DNA of 64,000 nucleotides from Bacillus sp. PK3_68 (GTDB taxonomy: Bacteria; Bacillota; Bacilli; Bacillales; Domibacillaceae), in assembly GCF_003600835.1 (NCBI RefSeq), contig NZ_NQYC01000001.1, positions 2,126,001 through 2,190,000 on the forward strand, in the 5' to 3' direction. Made by a program: the position numbers and the translations under genes. Below are positions 9,193 to 17,483 of the stretch, in pieces. Under the pieces are notes generated by a model that had not been told where the DNA came from, ran no database searches, and was given only the letters and a program-made list of their open reading frames with translations. The first letter of the stretch is position 1. Every line of letters begins with the position of its first letter.

Positions 9193-9363
9193 AAAACTTC
9201 CCCCTCTATCTTTCATAGATCACAAACCTGTTAGCTGCTTGTTTGTTTTATCAGAACAATAAAGTTTATGAAACAAGAAGCTTTATTTAAGAACAAAAAG
9301 GAAGGCTTATTCTCCAAAGATTCATTTTATCGTCTGAATCCACGCTTTTATTAGCCAAACAAA

Positions 9364-10215
9364 TTAATCTCGCTTCTTTGTCCAGCCAAATCCAAGGGCG
9401 CCTTCGCCAAGATGAGTGCCGATAACAGGCCCGAAGTAACTGATGGAAAATGAGGCATTAGGAAAACGCTCCTCCAGCTCTCCGATCCAGCGGCGAGCTT
9501 CCGTTTCTCTGTTAGCGTGAATAATGACGGCTTCCAGCGGCTCACCTTTTTGGTAGTCTTCTTCAAACAGGTCCGCCACCCGCTTCAGTGCTTTTTTGCT
9601 CGTGCGGATTTTTTCAAACGGAACAATAACTTTGTCCACGAACTGAAGCAACGGCTTAACCTGTAAGAGCCCGCCGATCAAAGCTTGCGCACTGCTTAAA
9701 CGGCCGCCGCGCTTCAAATGGTTCAAGTCGTCTACAACGAAATATGCTTTAACGGACGACCGCATTTTTTCCAGCTCTTGAATAATATCATCCGGCCCTT
9801 TCCCTTCACGGGCGAGTTCTACAGCTCGAAGTACATAAAATCCTTGGGGGCCGCAACTAATTTCTGAATCAAAAGAGCGAACCGTTAGCCCCTCCACCAG
9901 ATCGGCCGCTGCGAGGGATGTCTGGTAAGTACCACTAATCCCGCTTGATAAATAAACACCTACCACTGCCTCATACCCTTGCTCTAGCAGCTGTTCATAC
10001 AATTTAACAAACTCGCCAATAGGCGGCTGTGTCGTTGTCGGCAGCTTTTCTTGCGTGCGGACGACTTCATAAAAGTCCCCTGCTTGAATATCTACTTCTT
10101 CTCTATAAGTCTCCTGCCCAATAACCACACTTAATGGGATCATATGTATATGCAACTGGTCACGCAACTCTTTCGAAAGATAGCTAGTGCTGTCCGTTAC
10201 AATTGCCGTTTTCAT
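9364..10215 (-). CDS. degV: DegV-family fatty acid-binding protein
   Basis: DegV proteins bind fatty acids and present them to fatty acid kinase (FakA) in Firmicutes. The 283-residue product opens with the typical MKTAIVTDSTSYL and has the SSGISGTYQ lipid-head-group loop near residues 90-100 and the NHLKRGGRLS motif around 170. The ATG at 10215 follows AGGTGA at 5 bp; a GTG three codons earlier overlaps that site and is unlikely. In B. subtilis degV (yviA) lies between degU and comFA; here it remains near comFA but is separated from degU by about 26 kb of inserted genes. Confidence 0.92.
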   Translation of the reverse strand: MKTAIVTDSTSYLSKELRDQLHIHMIPLSVVIGQETYREEVDIQAGDFYEVVRTQEKLPTTTQPPIGEFVKLYEQLLEQGYEAVVGVYLSSGISGTYQTSLAAADLVEGLTVRSFDSEISCGPQGFYVLRAVELAREGKGPDDIIQELEKMRSSVKAYFVVDDLNHLKRGGRLSSAQALIGGLLQVKPLLQFVDKVIVPFEKIRTSKKALKRVADLFEEDYQKGEPLEAVIIHANRETEARRWIGELEERFPNASFSISYFGPVIGTHLGEGALGFGWTKKRD

Positions 10216-10361
10216 AAAGTTCACCTGCCTTGTTCATAATATTAAAGCTTCAGAGTGTAGACGAAGTCTATTTTCCATTCTATCAGCTTGTAGCTTGCAA
10301 TAAGCTTTTCTTCTATTCTATTAGATATACAGTGGATTTGCATCTCTTTTCAGTAAAAACC

Positions 10362-10393
10362 AAAAACGGCTATTCCCTAAATTGGAACAGCCG
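10362..10393 (-). terminator. Terminator of the 2-oxoacid dehydrogenase operon
   Basis: A 10-bp stem with one G-U pair (10367-10376 with 10384-10393) and a 7-nt loop is followed on the minus strand by five T. It lies 16 bp past the lipoamide dehydrogenase stop. Confidence 0.85.
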
Positions 10394-10408
10394 CTTATTA
10401 AGCAGTTT

Positions 10409-11824
10409 TTATTTTTTTGGCACCATGTGAATCGCCTGGCCAATAAGGCCTTCAGCCGCTTCAAGCAACCCTTCATTGAAGCTTGGGTGCGCGTAGGCCG
10501 GAAATTTCACATCTTCCTCTTTGGCAGCCATTTCAAGCAATTGGACAAACGTGCTGGATAGCTCAACTGCTCCTTCGCCGATCATGTGAATTCCAAGGAC
10601 GATTTCATTAGAAGCATCAGAAATCACCTTAACAAAGCCATCTTTTTTGCCAGTAATCATTGCATAGCCATTGCCACCAAGGGCAAACTGGCCCACACGA
10701 ATATCTATTCCGAGTTCACGTGCCTGCTGTTCAGTTAAGCCAGCTGAGGCAATCGGCGGAACGGAATGAACGATTGTTGGAAGAAACGTCAAATCGACTT
10801 CCGGCTTGCCGCCAGCAATTGCTTCCACTGCCGCCTTTCCTTGCTTGATCGCTTTCACCGCTAAAAGCGGCCCCTCAGTAACGTCGCCAATCGCATAGAT
10901 GGAAGGAACCGAAGACTGCATGTTTCCATTCACCTTCACAAATCCTTCAGACGTTTGCTCAACACCAAAGCGGTTGATCCCTAAGTCCTGAACGTTTGGC
11001 TGGCGGCTGCCGTCCACAAATAAATGAGAGCCTGTTACTTCTTCTTCTTTTCCGCCGGCAGTAAACATTACGCGTACGCCGTCTTCTGTTTCTTCTGCCG
11101 ACTGAATCACTGCTTCTTTGATCGCTTTGATTTTCTTTTTCTTCAACAATCGGTTCAATTCTTTAGTGATGGACTCATCAAATGGAAAAGCAGCTGCCTG
11201 TTCCAAAAGGATGGTCACCTTAGCTCCTAAAGCGTGAAAACTCGTCGCTACTTCTAAAGAAATATAGTCGTTGCCATAGACGATCAAATGCTCAGGCAGC
11301 TCTTGTAAATCAAACATTTCATGAGAAAGCAAAATGCGCTCGCTATTTTTTCGTAGACCTTGGGGTAAAACTGGCGTACTTCCTGTGGCGATAATCGCTT
11401 GTTTGAACACATAAATATCAAACTGGTGGCCATTTTCGACACCGACACGGTCTTCTGCAATCAAACCTGCTTTTCCTTTTAGCACTTCAACCTTATTGGC
11501 TTTACAAAGAGCTTCCACACCTTTTCTCAATTGTTCAGTCACTTTCGACTTGTAAGAGACCAGCTTTTCTAAATCAAACGTGCCGTCTCCTGTCGGGAGT
11601 CCAAGCTCTTTCATATGAGCCGTTTCCGCCTGCTTTTTCGCAGCATATGTAAATACCTTAGAAGGGATGCACCCTTTATTTAAGCAAACACCGCCGAGAT
11701 CAGCTTGCTCAATTAATGTCACTGGCAAGCCGAGCTGTGCAGCCCGGATCGCTGCACTATAGCCGCCCGGGCCGCCGCCGATAATAATAAGATCTCTTTC
11801 CTGACTGATTTCCCCAACAACCAT
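10409..11824 (-). CDS. lpd: Dihydrolipoamide dehydrogenase (E3)
   Basis: FAD-dependent E3 component that reoxidises the lipoyl group of E2 with NAD. The 471-residue product shows the FAD-binding GGGPGGYSAA motif at the N-terminus, the redox disulfide GGVCLNKGCIPSK near residues 40-52, and the C-terminal HPSFNEGLLEAA dimer-interface/catalytic histidine motif. Its ATG directly abuts the E2 stop codon, so the two are translationally linked. As last gene of the E1-E2-E3 set behind phenylalanine dehydrogenase it is likely dedicated to that complex; sharing with other 2-oxoacid dehydrogenases cannot be excluded. Confidence 0.93.
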   Translation of the reverse strand: MVVGEISQERDLIIIGGGPGGYSAAIRAAQLGLPVTLIEQADLGGVCLNKGCIPSKVFTYAAKKQAETAHMKELGLPTGDGTFDLEKLVSYKSKVTEQLRKGVEALCKANKVEVLKGKAGLIAEDRVGVENGHQFDIYVFKQAIIATGSTPVLPQGLRKNSERILLSHEMFDLQELPEHLIVYGNDYISLEVATSFHALGAKVTILLEQAAAFPFDESITKELNRLLKKKKIKAIKEAVIQSAEETEDGVRVMFTAGGKEEEVTGSHLFVDGSRQPNVQDLGINRFGVEQTSEGFVKVNGNMQSSVPSIYAIGDVTEGPLLAVKAIKQGKAAVEAIAGGKPEVDLTFLPTIVHSVPPIASAGLTEQQARELGIDIRVGQFALGGNGYAMITGKKDGFVKVISDASNEIVLGIHMIGEGAVELSSTFVQLLEMAAKEEDVKFPAYAHPSFNEGLLEAAEGLIGQAIHMVPKK

Positions 11825-13039
11825 TTATATCATCTCCAGCATCAATTTGTTCGGCTGCTCAATTAAGCTGGCAAACCGGTTCGTGAACGCAACAGCGGTT
11901 GCTCCATCAGCGACGCGATGGTCAAATGACATGGATAGTGTCATCATGTGACCAATCACGATTTCATCCTTTTCGTTCACAATCGGTACTTTTTTCGTCT
12001 TATGGAAAGCAATTAATGCTGTTTCTGGATAGTTGATAATCGGCGTCGCACCGATACTGCCGAGCGGTCCAACATTGCTGACAGTAAATGTGCTATTTTG
12101 AATGTCAGCCGGTGCTAATTTTCCGTCTCGTGCTTTCTCATTCAAGCGCTTAATATCATCATGAATCGTTTTGATTGATTTTTTATCGGCATCGTGAACA
12201 ACTGGAACAATTAAGCCATCTTTTGTATCTACAGCCATACCGATGTGATAGTTTTTCTTCAACAAAATCTTTTCATTTTCTTCATCAAGTTCTGCATTGA
12301 ATACCGGAAAGTCTTTTAAAGCGATCACTAGGGCTTTTACGAAAAATGCGGGGACCGATACCGACACACCTGCCGCTTTTAATTCCTCGCGCAGCTTAAG
12401 CAGGTTTGTCATATTCACTTCATCGAAGTGCGTGACGTGCGGAATAGTGAAAAGTGATTTTGTCATCTTTTTCGCAATTTGCTTGCGCATGCCCCGGAAT
12501 GGAATTTCATCAGGCGTTGTTTGTTGTGCGGAGACAGGTGGTTCACTTGGCGAAGCGGCTTCTTGCTGTGGCTGCTGTTCCCCTTTTATGAACCGGTATA
12601 CATCTTCCTCTGTTACCCGGCCCGACGGATCAGATGGTGTCACATCCTCAATATTAATATTGTGATCGCGAGCAATTTTACGTGTATAAGGAGTGGCTAG
12701 TACACGGTTAAAAGAAGCAATAAATGTCTTTTTCTCTTGCTTCTTTTCAGCCTGCGTTTCTGCTTTTTCTGCTGGCTTTGCTTCAGCAGCAGCTGCCGGG
12801 CTGCCCTCTCCTTCAATATAAAGTAGCGTCGTGCCAACCTGGACCGTTGTTCCTGTATCAATAACGATTTCTTTCACTGTACCGGCCCCCGGCGACGGCA
12901 ATTCCGCCACCATCTTATCAGTCTGCACTTCAACAAGCGGCTGGTCAGCCGTTACCCGATCTCCTGGTTTGACAAGATAATGAAGAATTTCGCCTTCTGT
13001 CATCCCTTCTCCAATATCATGAAGTTTCACCTCTAACAC
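11825..13039 (-). CDS. 2-oxoacid dehydrogenase E2, dihydrolipoamide acyltransferase
   Basis: Core E2 subunit that carries the acyl group on lipoyl-lysine and passes it to CoA. The 404-residue product has one lipoyl domain (residues about 1-80, lipoyl lysine in VQTDKMV), a glutamate/alanine-rich linker, a peripheral-subunit-binding domain (TPYTRKIARDHNI...GRVTEEDV) and a catalytic domain ending with the DHRVADG active-site motif. The start is a GTG at 13039 behind AAAGGGGGA; the longer frame to 13090 runs into repeat DNA. The gene is separated from E1-beta by 312 bp holding a terminator-like hairpin and two repeat copies, unusual inside such an operon. The acyl group is probably phenylacetyl and/or branched acyl; this is inference from context. 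Confidence 0.9.
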   Translation of the reverse strand: MLEVKLHDIGEGMTEGEILHYLVKPGDRVTADQPLVEVQTDKMVAELPSPGAGTVKEIVIDTGTTVQVGTTLLYIEGEGSPAAAAEAKPAEKAETQAEKKQEKKTFIASFNRVLATPYTRKIARDHNINIEDVTPSDPSGRVTEEDVYRFIKGEQQPQQEAASPSEPPVSAQQTTPDEIPFRGMRKQIAKKMTKSLFTIPHVTHFDEVNMTNLLKLREELKAAGVSVSVPAFFVKALVIALKDFPVFNAELDEENEKILLKKNYHIGMAVDTKDGLIVPVVHDADKKSIKTIHDDIKRLNEKARDGKLAPADIQNSTFTVSNVGPLGSIGATPIINYPETALIAFHKTKKVPIVNEKDEIVIGHMMTLSMSFDHRVADGATAVAFTNRFASLIEQPNKLMLEMI

Positions 13040-13084
13040 ATCGTTTCCCCCTTTATTTAAAAGTGTAAGGCGTCCGCTTAGCGG

Positions 13085-13298
13085 CGACAAGCATAAGACA
13101 AGCTGGCTAGAAGGCTGCTTTTTTGCCTTCTGGACAGATTGGCTTATGGCCTCGAGCCGCTGACGCCTGAAGCTGGATAGTTATAAAAGTGTGCGCGCCT
13201 GTATTGGCCCGACAAGCACAAAGCAAGCTGACTGGAAGGCTGCTTTTTTGCCTTCTGGACAGACTGGCTTATGACCTCGAGCCGCTGACGCCTGAAGT
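13085..13298 (-). repeat. Two direct copies of an 89-bp interspersed repeat
   Basis: Positions 13085-13173 and 13210-13298 are near-identical 89-bp copies, 125 bp apart, in the E1-beta/E2 gap. Read on the minus strand each starts near TTCAGGCGTCAGCGGCTCGAGG, holds an AAGGC...GCCTT hairpin and ends in GCTTGTCG. The outer blocks (CTATCCAGCT, CTCGAGG, CTTATGCTTGTCGC) are shared with the tandem repeat at 34831-35099, so both belong to one interspersed family. Confidence 0.8.
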
Positions 13299-13316
13299 TA
13301 AATAATAGAAAAACAG

Positions 13317-13340
13317 AAGGCGCCCGGTTCGTGGCGCCTT
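13317..13340 (-). terminator. Terminator-like hairpin between E1-beta and E2
   Basis: A perfect 8-bp GC-rich stem (13333-13340 with 13317-13324 read on the minus strand), 8-nt loop, then CTGTTTTTC. It lies 12 bp past the E1-beta stop, in the middle of a set of genes that should be co-expressed, and may attenuate or end transcription there. Confidence 0.6.
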
Positions 13341-13351
13341 AAGCCGGACAA

Positions 13352-14377
13352 TTAAAAATGAACAACTTTTTCAATACCTTCCAAGACACGTGCCGGCGTT
13401 GGAAGAAAATCCTCTTCAAGAGCGAAGAATGGAACAGGCACATCAAAGCCGGTAACACGCTCAATCGGTGCCCGTAGATATAAGAAAGAGGTATCATTAA
13501 TAATGGAAGCAATGTCATTGCCCAGTCCGCCTGTTGAGTGAGCTTCATGTACGATCACGGCCCTGCCTGTTTTTTGTACAGACTCGGCAATAATGTCACT
13601 GTCGATTGGATAGAGTGTACGCAAATCAATGATTTCACAGCTGATGCCTTTTTTCTCTGCTTGTTCAGCTGCTTTTTCAACGACTGTCATCATCGCTCCC
13701 CAAGCAATTAATGTTACATCTGTTCCTTCTTTTACCTTTTTCCCTTTGCCGATTTCAACTGTGTATTTGCCAGTCGGCACTTCTTCCCTCTTAGCACGAT
13801 AGCTCTTCATCGGCTCCAGCATGAGCACAGGGTCCGGATCTTCCATCGCTGCGATGAGCAATCCTTTTGCATCGTATGGAGTGGACGGACAAACAACTTT
13901 AATTCCCGGCATATGGGTAAACAGTGTTTCTGTGCTATCGGAATGGATCTCCGGCGAGCGGATGCCGGCTCCATATGGCGCACGAATGACCATTGGCACA
14001 GTAAAGTGGCCCATCGTTCTCATTCGAATCCGGGATACATGTGTCATAATTTGTTCGTAAGCCGGATAAATAAAGCCGAGAAACTGAATTTCAGCAATTG
14101 GTTTAAATCCATTTACCGCGAGACCGATGGACGTTCCGATAATACCCGCTTCTGCCAGCGGTGTATCAATCACACGATCAGCACCGAATTTTTCCTGAAG
14201 TCCTTCTGTCGCCCGGAATACTCCGCCGTTTTTTCCGATATCTTCCCCAAGAATCATGACGCTGTCATCTGTTTCAAGCAATGTTTTCATGCCATCATTT
14301 ACAGCCTGCACGATGGTCAAAAACTGAGTAGTCTCTTTCTTTTGCGGTATGTCTCTTACTTCCATTTCCATTGCCAT
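13352..14377 (-). CDS. 2-oxoacid dehydrogenase E1, beta subunit
   Basis: Beta subunit of the thiamine-diphosphate-dependent E1 decarboxylase, forming an alpha2-beta2 enzyme with the preceding gene product. The 341-residue product has the transketolase pyrimidine-domain hallmarks: MILGEDIGKNGGVFRAT near residues 41-57, FGADRVIDTPLAE, and a C-terminal transketolase domain (VIVHEAHSTGGLGNDIAS). It starts one base after the E1-alpha stop behind GGAGGGGG. Length and motifs fit PdhB/BkdAB; which 2-oxoacid is used is inferred only from the neighbouring phenylalanine dehydrogenase. Confidence 0.92.
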   Translation of the reverse strand: MAMEMEVRDIPQKKETTQFLTIVQAVNDGMKTLLETDDSVMILGEDIGKNGGVFRATEGLQEKFGADRVIDTPLAEAGIIGTSIGLAVNGFKPIAEIQFLGFIYPAYEQIMTHVSRIRMRTMGHFTVPMVIRAPYGAGIRSPEIHSDSTETLFTHMPGIKVVCPSTPYDAKGLLIAAMEDPDPVLMLEPMKSYRAKREEVPTGKYTVEIGKGKKVKEGTDVTLIAWGAMMTVVEKAAEQAEKKGISCEIIDLRTLYPIDSDIIAESVQKTGRAVIVHEAHSTGGLGNDIASIINDTSFLYLRAPIERVTGFDVPVPFFALEEDFLPTPARVLEGIEKVVHF

Positions 14378-14378
14378 T

Positions 14379-15434
14379 TTACCCCCTCCTCAAATGCGCG
14401 AGATAGGATTCTTTCTGGTCAGCGAGCTGAGCTGGCATTTCCGCATATACATGATCAAACAAATCTTCGACATTGGCCTTCGGATAACTCTCCATTGCTT
14501 CAACAGCCGCTTCTACTTCTGCTTTAATCTTTTCGTCTATTTCAGCGATCCACGCTTCATCCCAGTAACCGTGATTTTTCATGAAGCGCTCCATGCGTAA
14601 GAGCGGTTCTACGATATGCTTGCCCTGGTCTTCCGGACGGTATTTTGTCGGGTCATCAGCCGTGGTGTGCGCGCCTGTGCGCCAAGTTACCGCTTCAATT
14701 AATGTCGGGCCGTTGCCGCTGCGGGCATGATCGAGTGCCTTCTTCACTTCAAAGTAAACAGAGAAACAGTCATTGCCATCAATGCGCACCCCTGGCATTC
14801 CATATGCGACGGCTTTTTGAGCGATCGTTTCGGAATTCATCTGCTTTTCAATTGGCACAGAGATCGCATAACGGTTGTTTTGGTTAAAAAAGATAACCGG
14901 CACTTTAAAGACGCTGGCAAAATTCAGCCCTTCATGGAAATCTCCCTCTGACGTAGCTCCGTCACCAAAGTAGGCGATAGCTGCATTTTTCGTTCCTTTG
15001 CGCTTTTCAGCCCAAGCCGCGCCTGTTGCATGCGGCAGCTGTGTCGCAATCGGTACAGCCGGTGGAAAAATGTTTTTTCCTTCCGGCGGCACGCAGCCTT
15101 CTACCCGTCCATTCCAATAAAGATAAGTTTTAGCCATATCAGCGCCAAAAGTAAGCTTTGCTCCATGGTCACGATAAGTTGGAAACATCCAGTCGTCTTC
15201 GCCAAGTGCCAGCGCACTGCCAACCTGAGAAGCTTCCTGTCCTTCAAATGGTGCATAAGTGCCGAGGCGCCCCTGACGCTGTAAGCTAATCGCTTTTCTA
15301 TCAAACGTTCTAATTCTATACATATGGTAATAAAGCTGCTTTACGAGCTGCTCATCCAGTTGCTCCTGATAAGAAGCATCTACCAAATTTCCTTCATCAT
15401 CAATGATTCTTTTGATTGGATATTGAGTCTCCAT
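14379..15434 (-). CDS. 2-oxoacid dehydrogenase E1, alpha subunit
   Basis: Thiamine-diphosphate-binding alpha subunit that decarboxylates the 2-oxoacid and reductively acylates E2. The 351-residue product carries the cofactor motif GDGATSEGDFHEGLNF...QNNRYAIS (about residues 160-195) and the phosphorylation-loop-like region RTGAHTTADDPTKYR. The sequence is closer to PdhA-type than to BkdAA-type subunits. The ATG at 15434 follows GGGGAGG; an earlier in-frame start at 15473 overlaps the dehydrogenase gene end and has no ribosome site. It lies 20 bp behind phenylalanine dehydrogenase, pointing to phenylpyruvate as a natural substrate. Confidence 0.9.
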   Translation of the reverse strand: METQYPIKRIIDDEGNLVDASYQEQLDEQLVKQLYYHMYRIRTFDRKAISLQRQGRLGTYAPFEGQEASQVGSALALGEDDWMFPTYRDHGAKLTFGADMAKTYLYWNGRVEGCVPPEGKNIFPPAVPIATQLPHATGAAWAEKRKGTKNAAIAYFGDGATSEGDFHEGLNFASVFKVPVIFFNQNNRYAISVPIEKQMNSETIAQKAVAYGMPGVRIDGNDCFSVYFEVKKALDHARSGNGPTLIEAVTWRTGAHTTADDPTKYRPEDQGKHIVEPLLRMERFMKNHGYWDEAWIAEIDEKIKAEVEAAVEAMESYPKANVEDLFDHVYAEMPAQLADQKESYLAHLRRG

Positions 15435-15454
15435 GATAGCCTCCCCGAACAATA

Positions 15455-16597
15455 TTAGTTGCGAATATCCCATTTTGGCTTAACAGAAGAAGTGAAAAAG
15501 CTGTTTCGTCTGCCTCTTGCTGCCATTCTCTGCTCACACATTCTGTTGGCGGCTTCCATTGTTGTTACCCGATCCAGTTCAGCTTGCTGATATACTTCTA
15601 GAATGGCATCATAAATGTGCTTCGTTTTAGCAAGTACACGCTCTTTATTCACCCCGTATAATTCATCTGCTACTTGAATAAGACCGCCGGAGTTAATGAT
15701 GTAGTCTGGAGCGTAAAGGATCCCTTTGTCTGCAAGCTGTCTGCCATGATCTTCCGTCAGCAATTGATTGTTAGCTGAACCAGCGATGGCTTTCACTTTG
15801 AACTGCTTCATCGTTTCATCATTGACGACTCCACCAAAAGCACAAGGAACAAACACATCCGCTTCCTGAGAGTAAATGTCATCGCTGGCTACTACAGTGA
15901 CAGAACCCGGTGTTGATTTTGCTTTTTCCTGGATCGCCTGCAGGCTTTGTTCGTTAATGTCTGTCACAAACAAATCAGCCCCTTCCTCCAGCAAGCCTTC
16001 TGCTACTTTGTAGCCCACTTTGCCAAGCCCTTGAATGGCATAAGTAATGCCACCGAGATCATCTTTGCCAAACAGCATTTTGTTCGTTGCTTTAATTCCG
16101 TACAGAACACCCATCGCCGTTGGAATCGAAGAATCGCCGCCACCGCCATAAGCTTCCGGCACACCGACGATGCAATTGGTTTCTTTCATCGCGTGAATGA
16201 AGTCCTCCATGTTCGTTCCCATATCCGTTCCTGTGTAAAAGCGGCCGCCAAGAGAATCGACGAACTGTCCAAAAGCCCGGAATAATTCAGGGGATTTATC
16301 CTTTTGCGGATCGCCGATAATCACTGCTTTTCCTCCGCCGAAATCTACATCAGAAGCCGCACATTTATAACTCATTCCTTTGGAGAGACGAAGAGCATCT
16401 TCCAGAGCATCCTCTACACTGTTGTACGGCTGCATGCGGCAACCGCCAAGCGCCGGCCCGAGTGTCGTGTCGTGAATCGCGATAATGGCCTTTAACCCTG
16501 TTGCCGGGTCGTTGCAGAAAACAACTTGTTCGTGCTCAGACATTTTGTCAAAAAGTGTGAAATCTTCTGTAATGGAGGTTTTTTTTACTAGACTCAT
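15455..16597 (-). CDS. pdh: Phenylalanine dehydrogenase
   Basis: NAD-dependent oxidative deamination of L-phenylalanine to phenylpyruvate (Glu/Leu/Phe/Val dehydrogenase family). The 380-residue product has substrate lysine K78 and catalytic lysine K90 ([15 protein letters not shown]), D125 ([11 protein letters not shown]) and a GLGKVG dinucleotide fold near 200. From memory it is close to the 380-residue B. badius enzyme over its whole length, including the MSLV start and the C-terminal [11 protein letters not shown]; leucine dehydrogenases differ at TGTDMGTN and the tail. The ATG at 16597 lies 6 bp after AGGGA. It heads the 2-oxoacid dehydrogenase genes and follows an Lrp regulator and an amino acid symporter, all one strand: a phenylalanine catabolism unit. 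Confidence 0.88.
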   Translation of the reverse strand: MSLVKKTSITEDFTLFDKMSEHEQVVFCNDPATGLKAIIAIHDTTLGPALGGCRMQPYNSVEDALEDALRLSKGMSYKCAASDVDFGGGKAVIIGDPQKDKSPELFRAFGQFVDSLGGRFYTGTDMGTNMEDFIHAMKETNCIVGVPEAYGGGGDSSIPTAMGVLYGIKATNKMLFGKDDLGGITYAIQGLGKVGYKVAEGLLEEGADLFVTDINEQSLQAIQEKAKSTPGSVTVVASDDIYSQEADVFVPCAFGGVVNDETMKQFKVKAIAGSANNQLLTEDHGRQLADKGILYAPDYIINSGGLIQVADELYGVNKERVLAKTKHIYDAILEVYQQAELDRVTTMEAANRMCEQRMAARGRRNSFFTSSVKPKWDIRN

Positions 16598-16876
16598 ATT
16601 CAATCCCTGCTTTCATTATGAATAGTTACATCTTCTTATGCGGCCGCGAAAAAAACGCTAGCCTCGTTGTCATTTTTTATTTTTTGTAAGCCCTTTCACA
16701 AAGGCGTCAAACAGCTGATTTATAAACATATTATTTACTTTAATTATAAAAGGTTAAATTACATATATATATATCAATGTGATTGAATTTTCAGACCTTC
16801 ATTTACTTTTCGTATGTATTTTTTATTATTCCTATTCATTTTGTAAAACGCTTTCATTTCCAGAAATGACAGCCAT
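16598..16876 (-). other. Promoter region upstream of phenylalanine dehydrogenase
   Basis: No gene is seen. On the minus strand there is a TTTTATAAT -10-like box near 16757 with no convincing -35 box. Two catabolite-control-like elements lie here: 16685-16698 (13 of 14 against the cre consensus, mismatched in the central CG) and a 15-base variant around 16842-16856 starting TGAAAGCG. An AT-dinucleotide run lies at 16761-16775. Confidence 0.5.
16685..16698 (-). promoter_or_regulatory. Weak candidate cre site upstream of pdh
   Basis: TGAAAGGGCTTACA on the minus strand fits TGWAANCGNTNWCA at 13 of 14 positions, but the miss is in the conserved central CG, so binding by CcpA is uncertain. Confidence 0.35.
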
Positions 16877-16906
16877 AAAAAAACCTCTTTCTGTATATGA
16901 AAGAGG
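16877..16906 (-). terminator. Terminator after the Lrp gene
   Basis: An 8-bp perfect stem (16884-16891 with 16899-16906), 7-nt loop and seven T on the minus strand. It separates the regulator transcript from the phenylalanine dehydrogenase promoter region. Confidence 0.85.
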
Positions 16907-16962
16907 CTTCAACACGCAAACAACTTTTTACTTTTTACCTGCTAGTTTATCCACAGTCTTAT

Positions 16963-17418
16963 TTACGGCCATTCCTGTTCGTCGTCCGAGGGCAAAATAA
17001 TCTTTTCAGGAACCGGGGACTTCAGTACGATGGACGTATGAATAATGCCGTATCGGATTAAATAATCAATCAGCTTATTCAAATGCTCCATATCGTTGAC
17101 CGCTGCTTTTAATAAGTAATTGACTGTGCCGGTCAAACGGTGACACTCGATAATATCCGGGTGTTCAAGCGTCATTTGTTCAAATTCATCATAAGGAACT
17201 CTTACCTCACTCACCTGGATAAATAAAAGAATGTTGCGGCCGACAGCATTGGGAGATACTCTTGCGCTTATCTTGTCTATCACCCCTTTTTCCATTAGCC
17301 TCGTAAATCGTTCGGCTACGCTTGGCCGACTAAGGGATAACTTCTTCGATAGATCGCTTAATGTAATTCTTCCGTCCTCTTGAAGAATTTTCAAAAGTTG
17401 AATATCTGTCTCATCCAT
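16963..17418 (-). CDS. Lrp/AsnC-family regulator
   Basis: Feast/famine transcription regulator that usually responds to an amino acid. The 151-residue product has an N-terminal winged HTH (MDETDIQLLKILQEDGR...SLSRPSVAERFTRLMEKGVI, residues 1-48) and a C-terminal RAM ligand domain containing HRLTGTVNYLLKAAV. It lies between the amino acid symporter and phenylalanine dehydrogenase on the same strand, so phenylalanine is the likely effector and the flanking genes the likely targets; both are inference. A perfect 12-bp palindrome lies just upstream of its ribosome site. Confidence 0.88.
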   Translation of the reverse strand: MDETDIQLLKILQEDGRITLSDLSKKLSLSRPSVAERFTRLMEKGVIDKISARVSPNAVGRNILLFIQVSEVRVPYDEFEQMTLEHPDIIECHRLTGTVNYLLKAAVNDMEHLNKLIDYLIRYGIIHTSIVLKSPVPEKIILPSDDEQEWP

Positions 17419-17428
17419 GCTTTCACCT

Positions 17429-17440
17429 TCAAACGTTTGA
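17429..17440. promoter_or_regulatory. Palindrome upstream of the Lrp gene
   Basis: TCAAACGTTTGA is a perfect 12-bp palindrome overlapping the 5' side of the Lrp ribosome-binding region, placed where an autoregulatory operator could act. No second copy was noticed nearby. Confidence 0.35.
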
Positions 17441-17483
17441 TTTCACTCTATTCTTATGCTTTTTCCGGCCTTTACTGCTTATA

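Noticed and set aside
10230-10430. 66-codon plus-strand frame between degV and lpd
   Set aside because: Low-complexity aromatic composition, crosses a terminator, no convincing start site.
13085-13298. T-box or riboswitch pair before the E2 gene
   Set aside because: The two copies match an interspersed repeat also found in a non-leader position at 34.8 kb, and no T-box motif or specifier structure was visible.
13913-14527. 204-codon plus-strand frame
   Set aside because: Wholly antisense to the E1-beta and E1-alpha genes, no ribosome site, and the composition is that of a reverse-frame shadow.
15455-16597. Leucine dehydrogenase
   Set aside because: Same superfamily, but [12 protein letters not shown] and the C-terminal tail match phenylalanine dehydrogenase, and the neighbourhood is aromatic catabolism.
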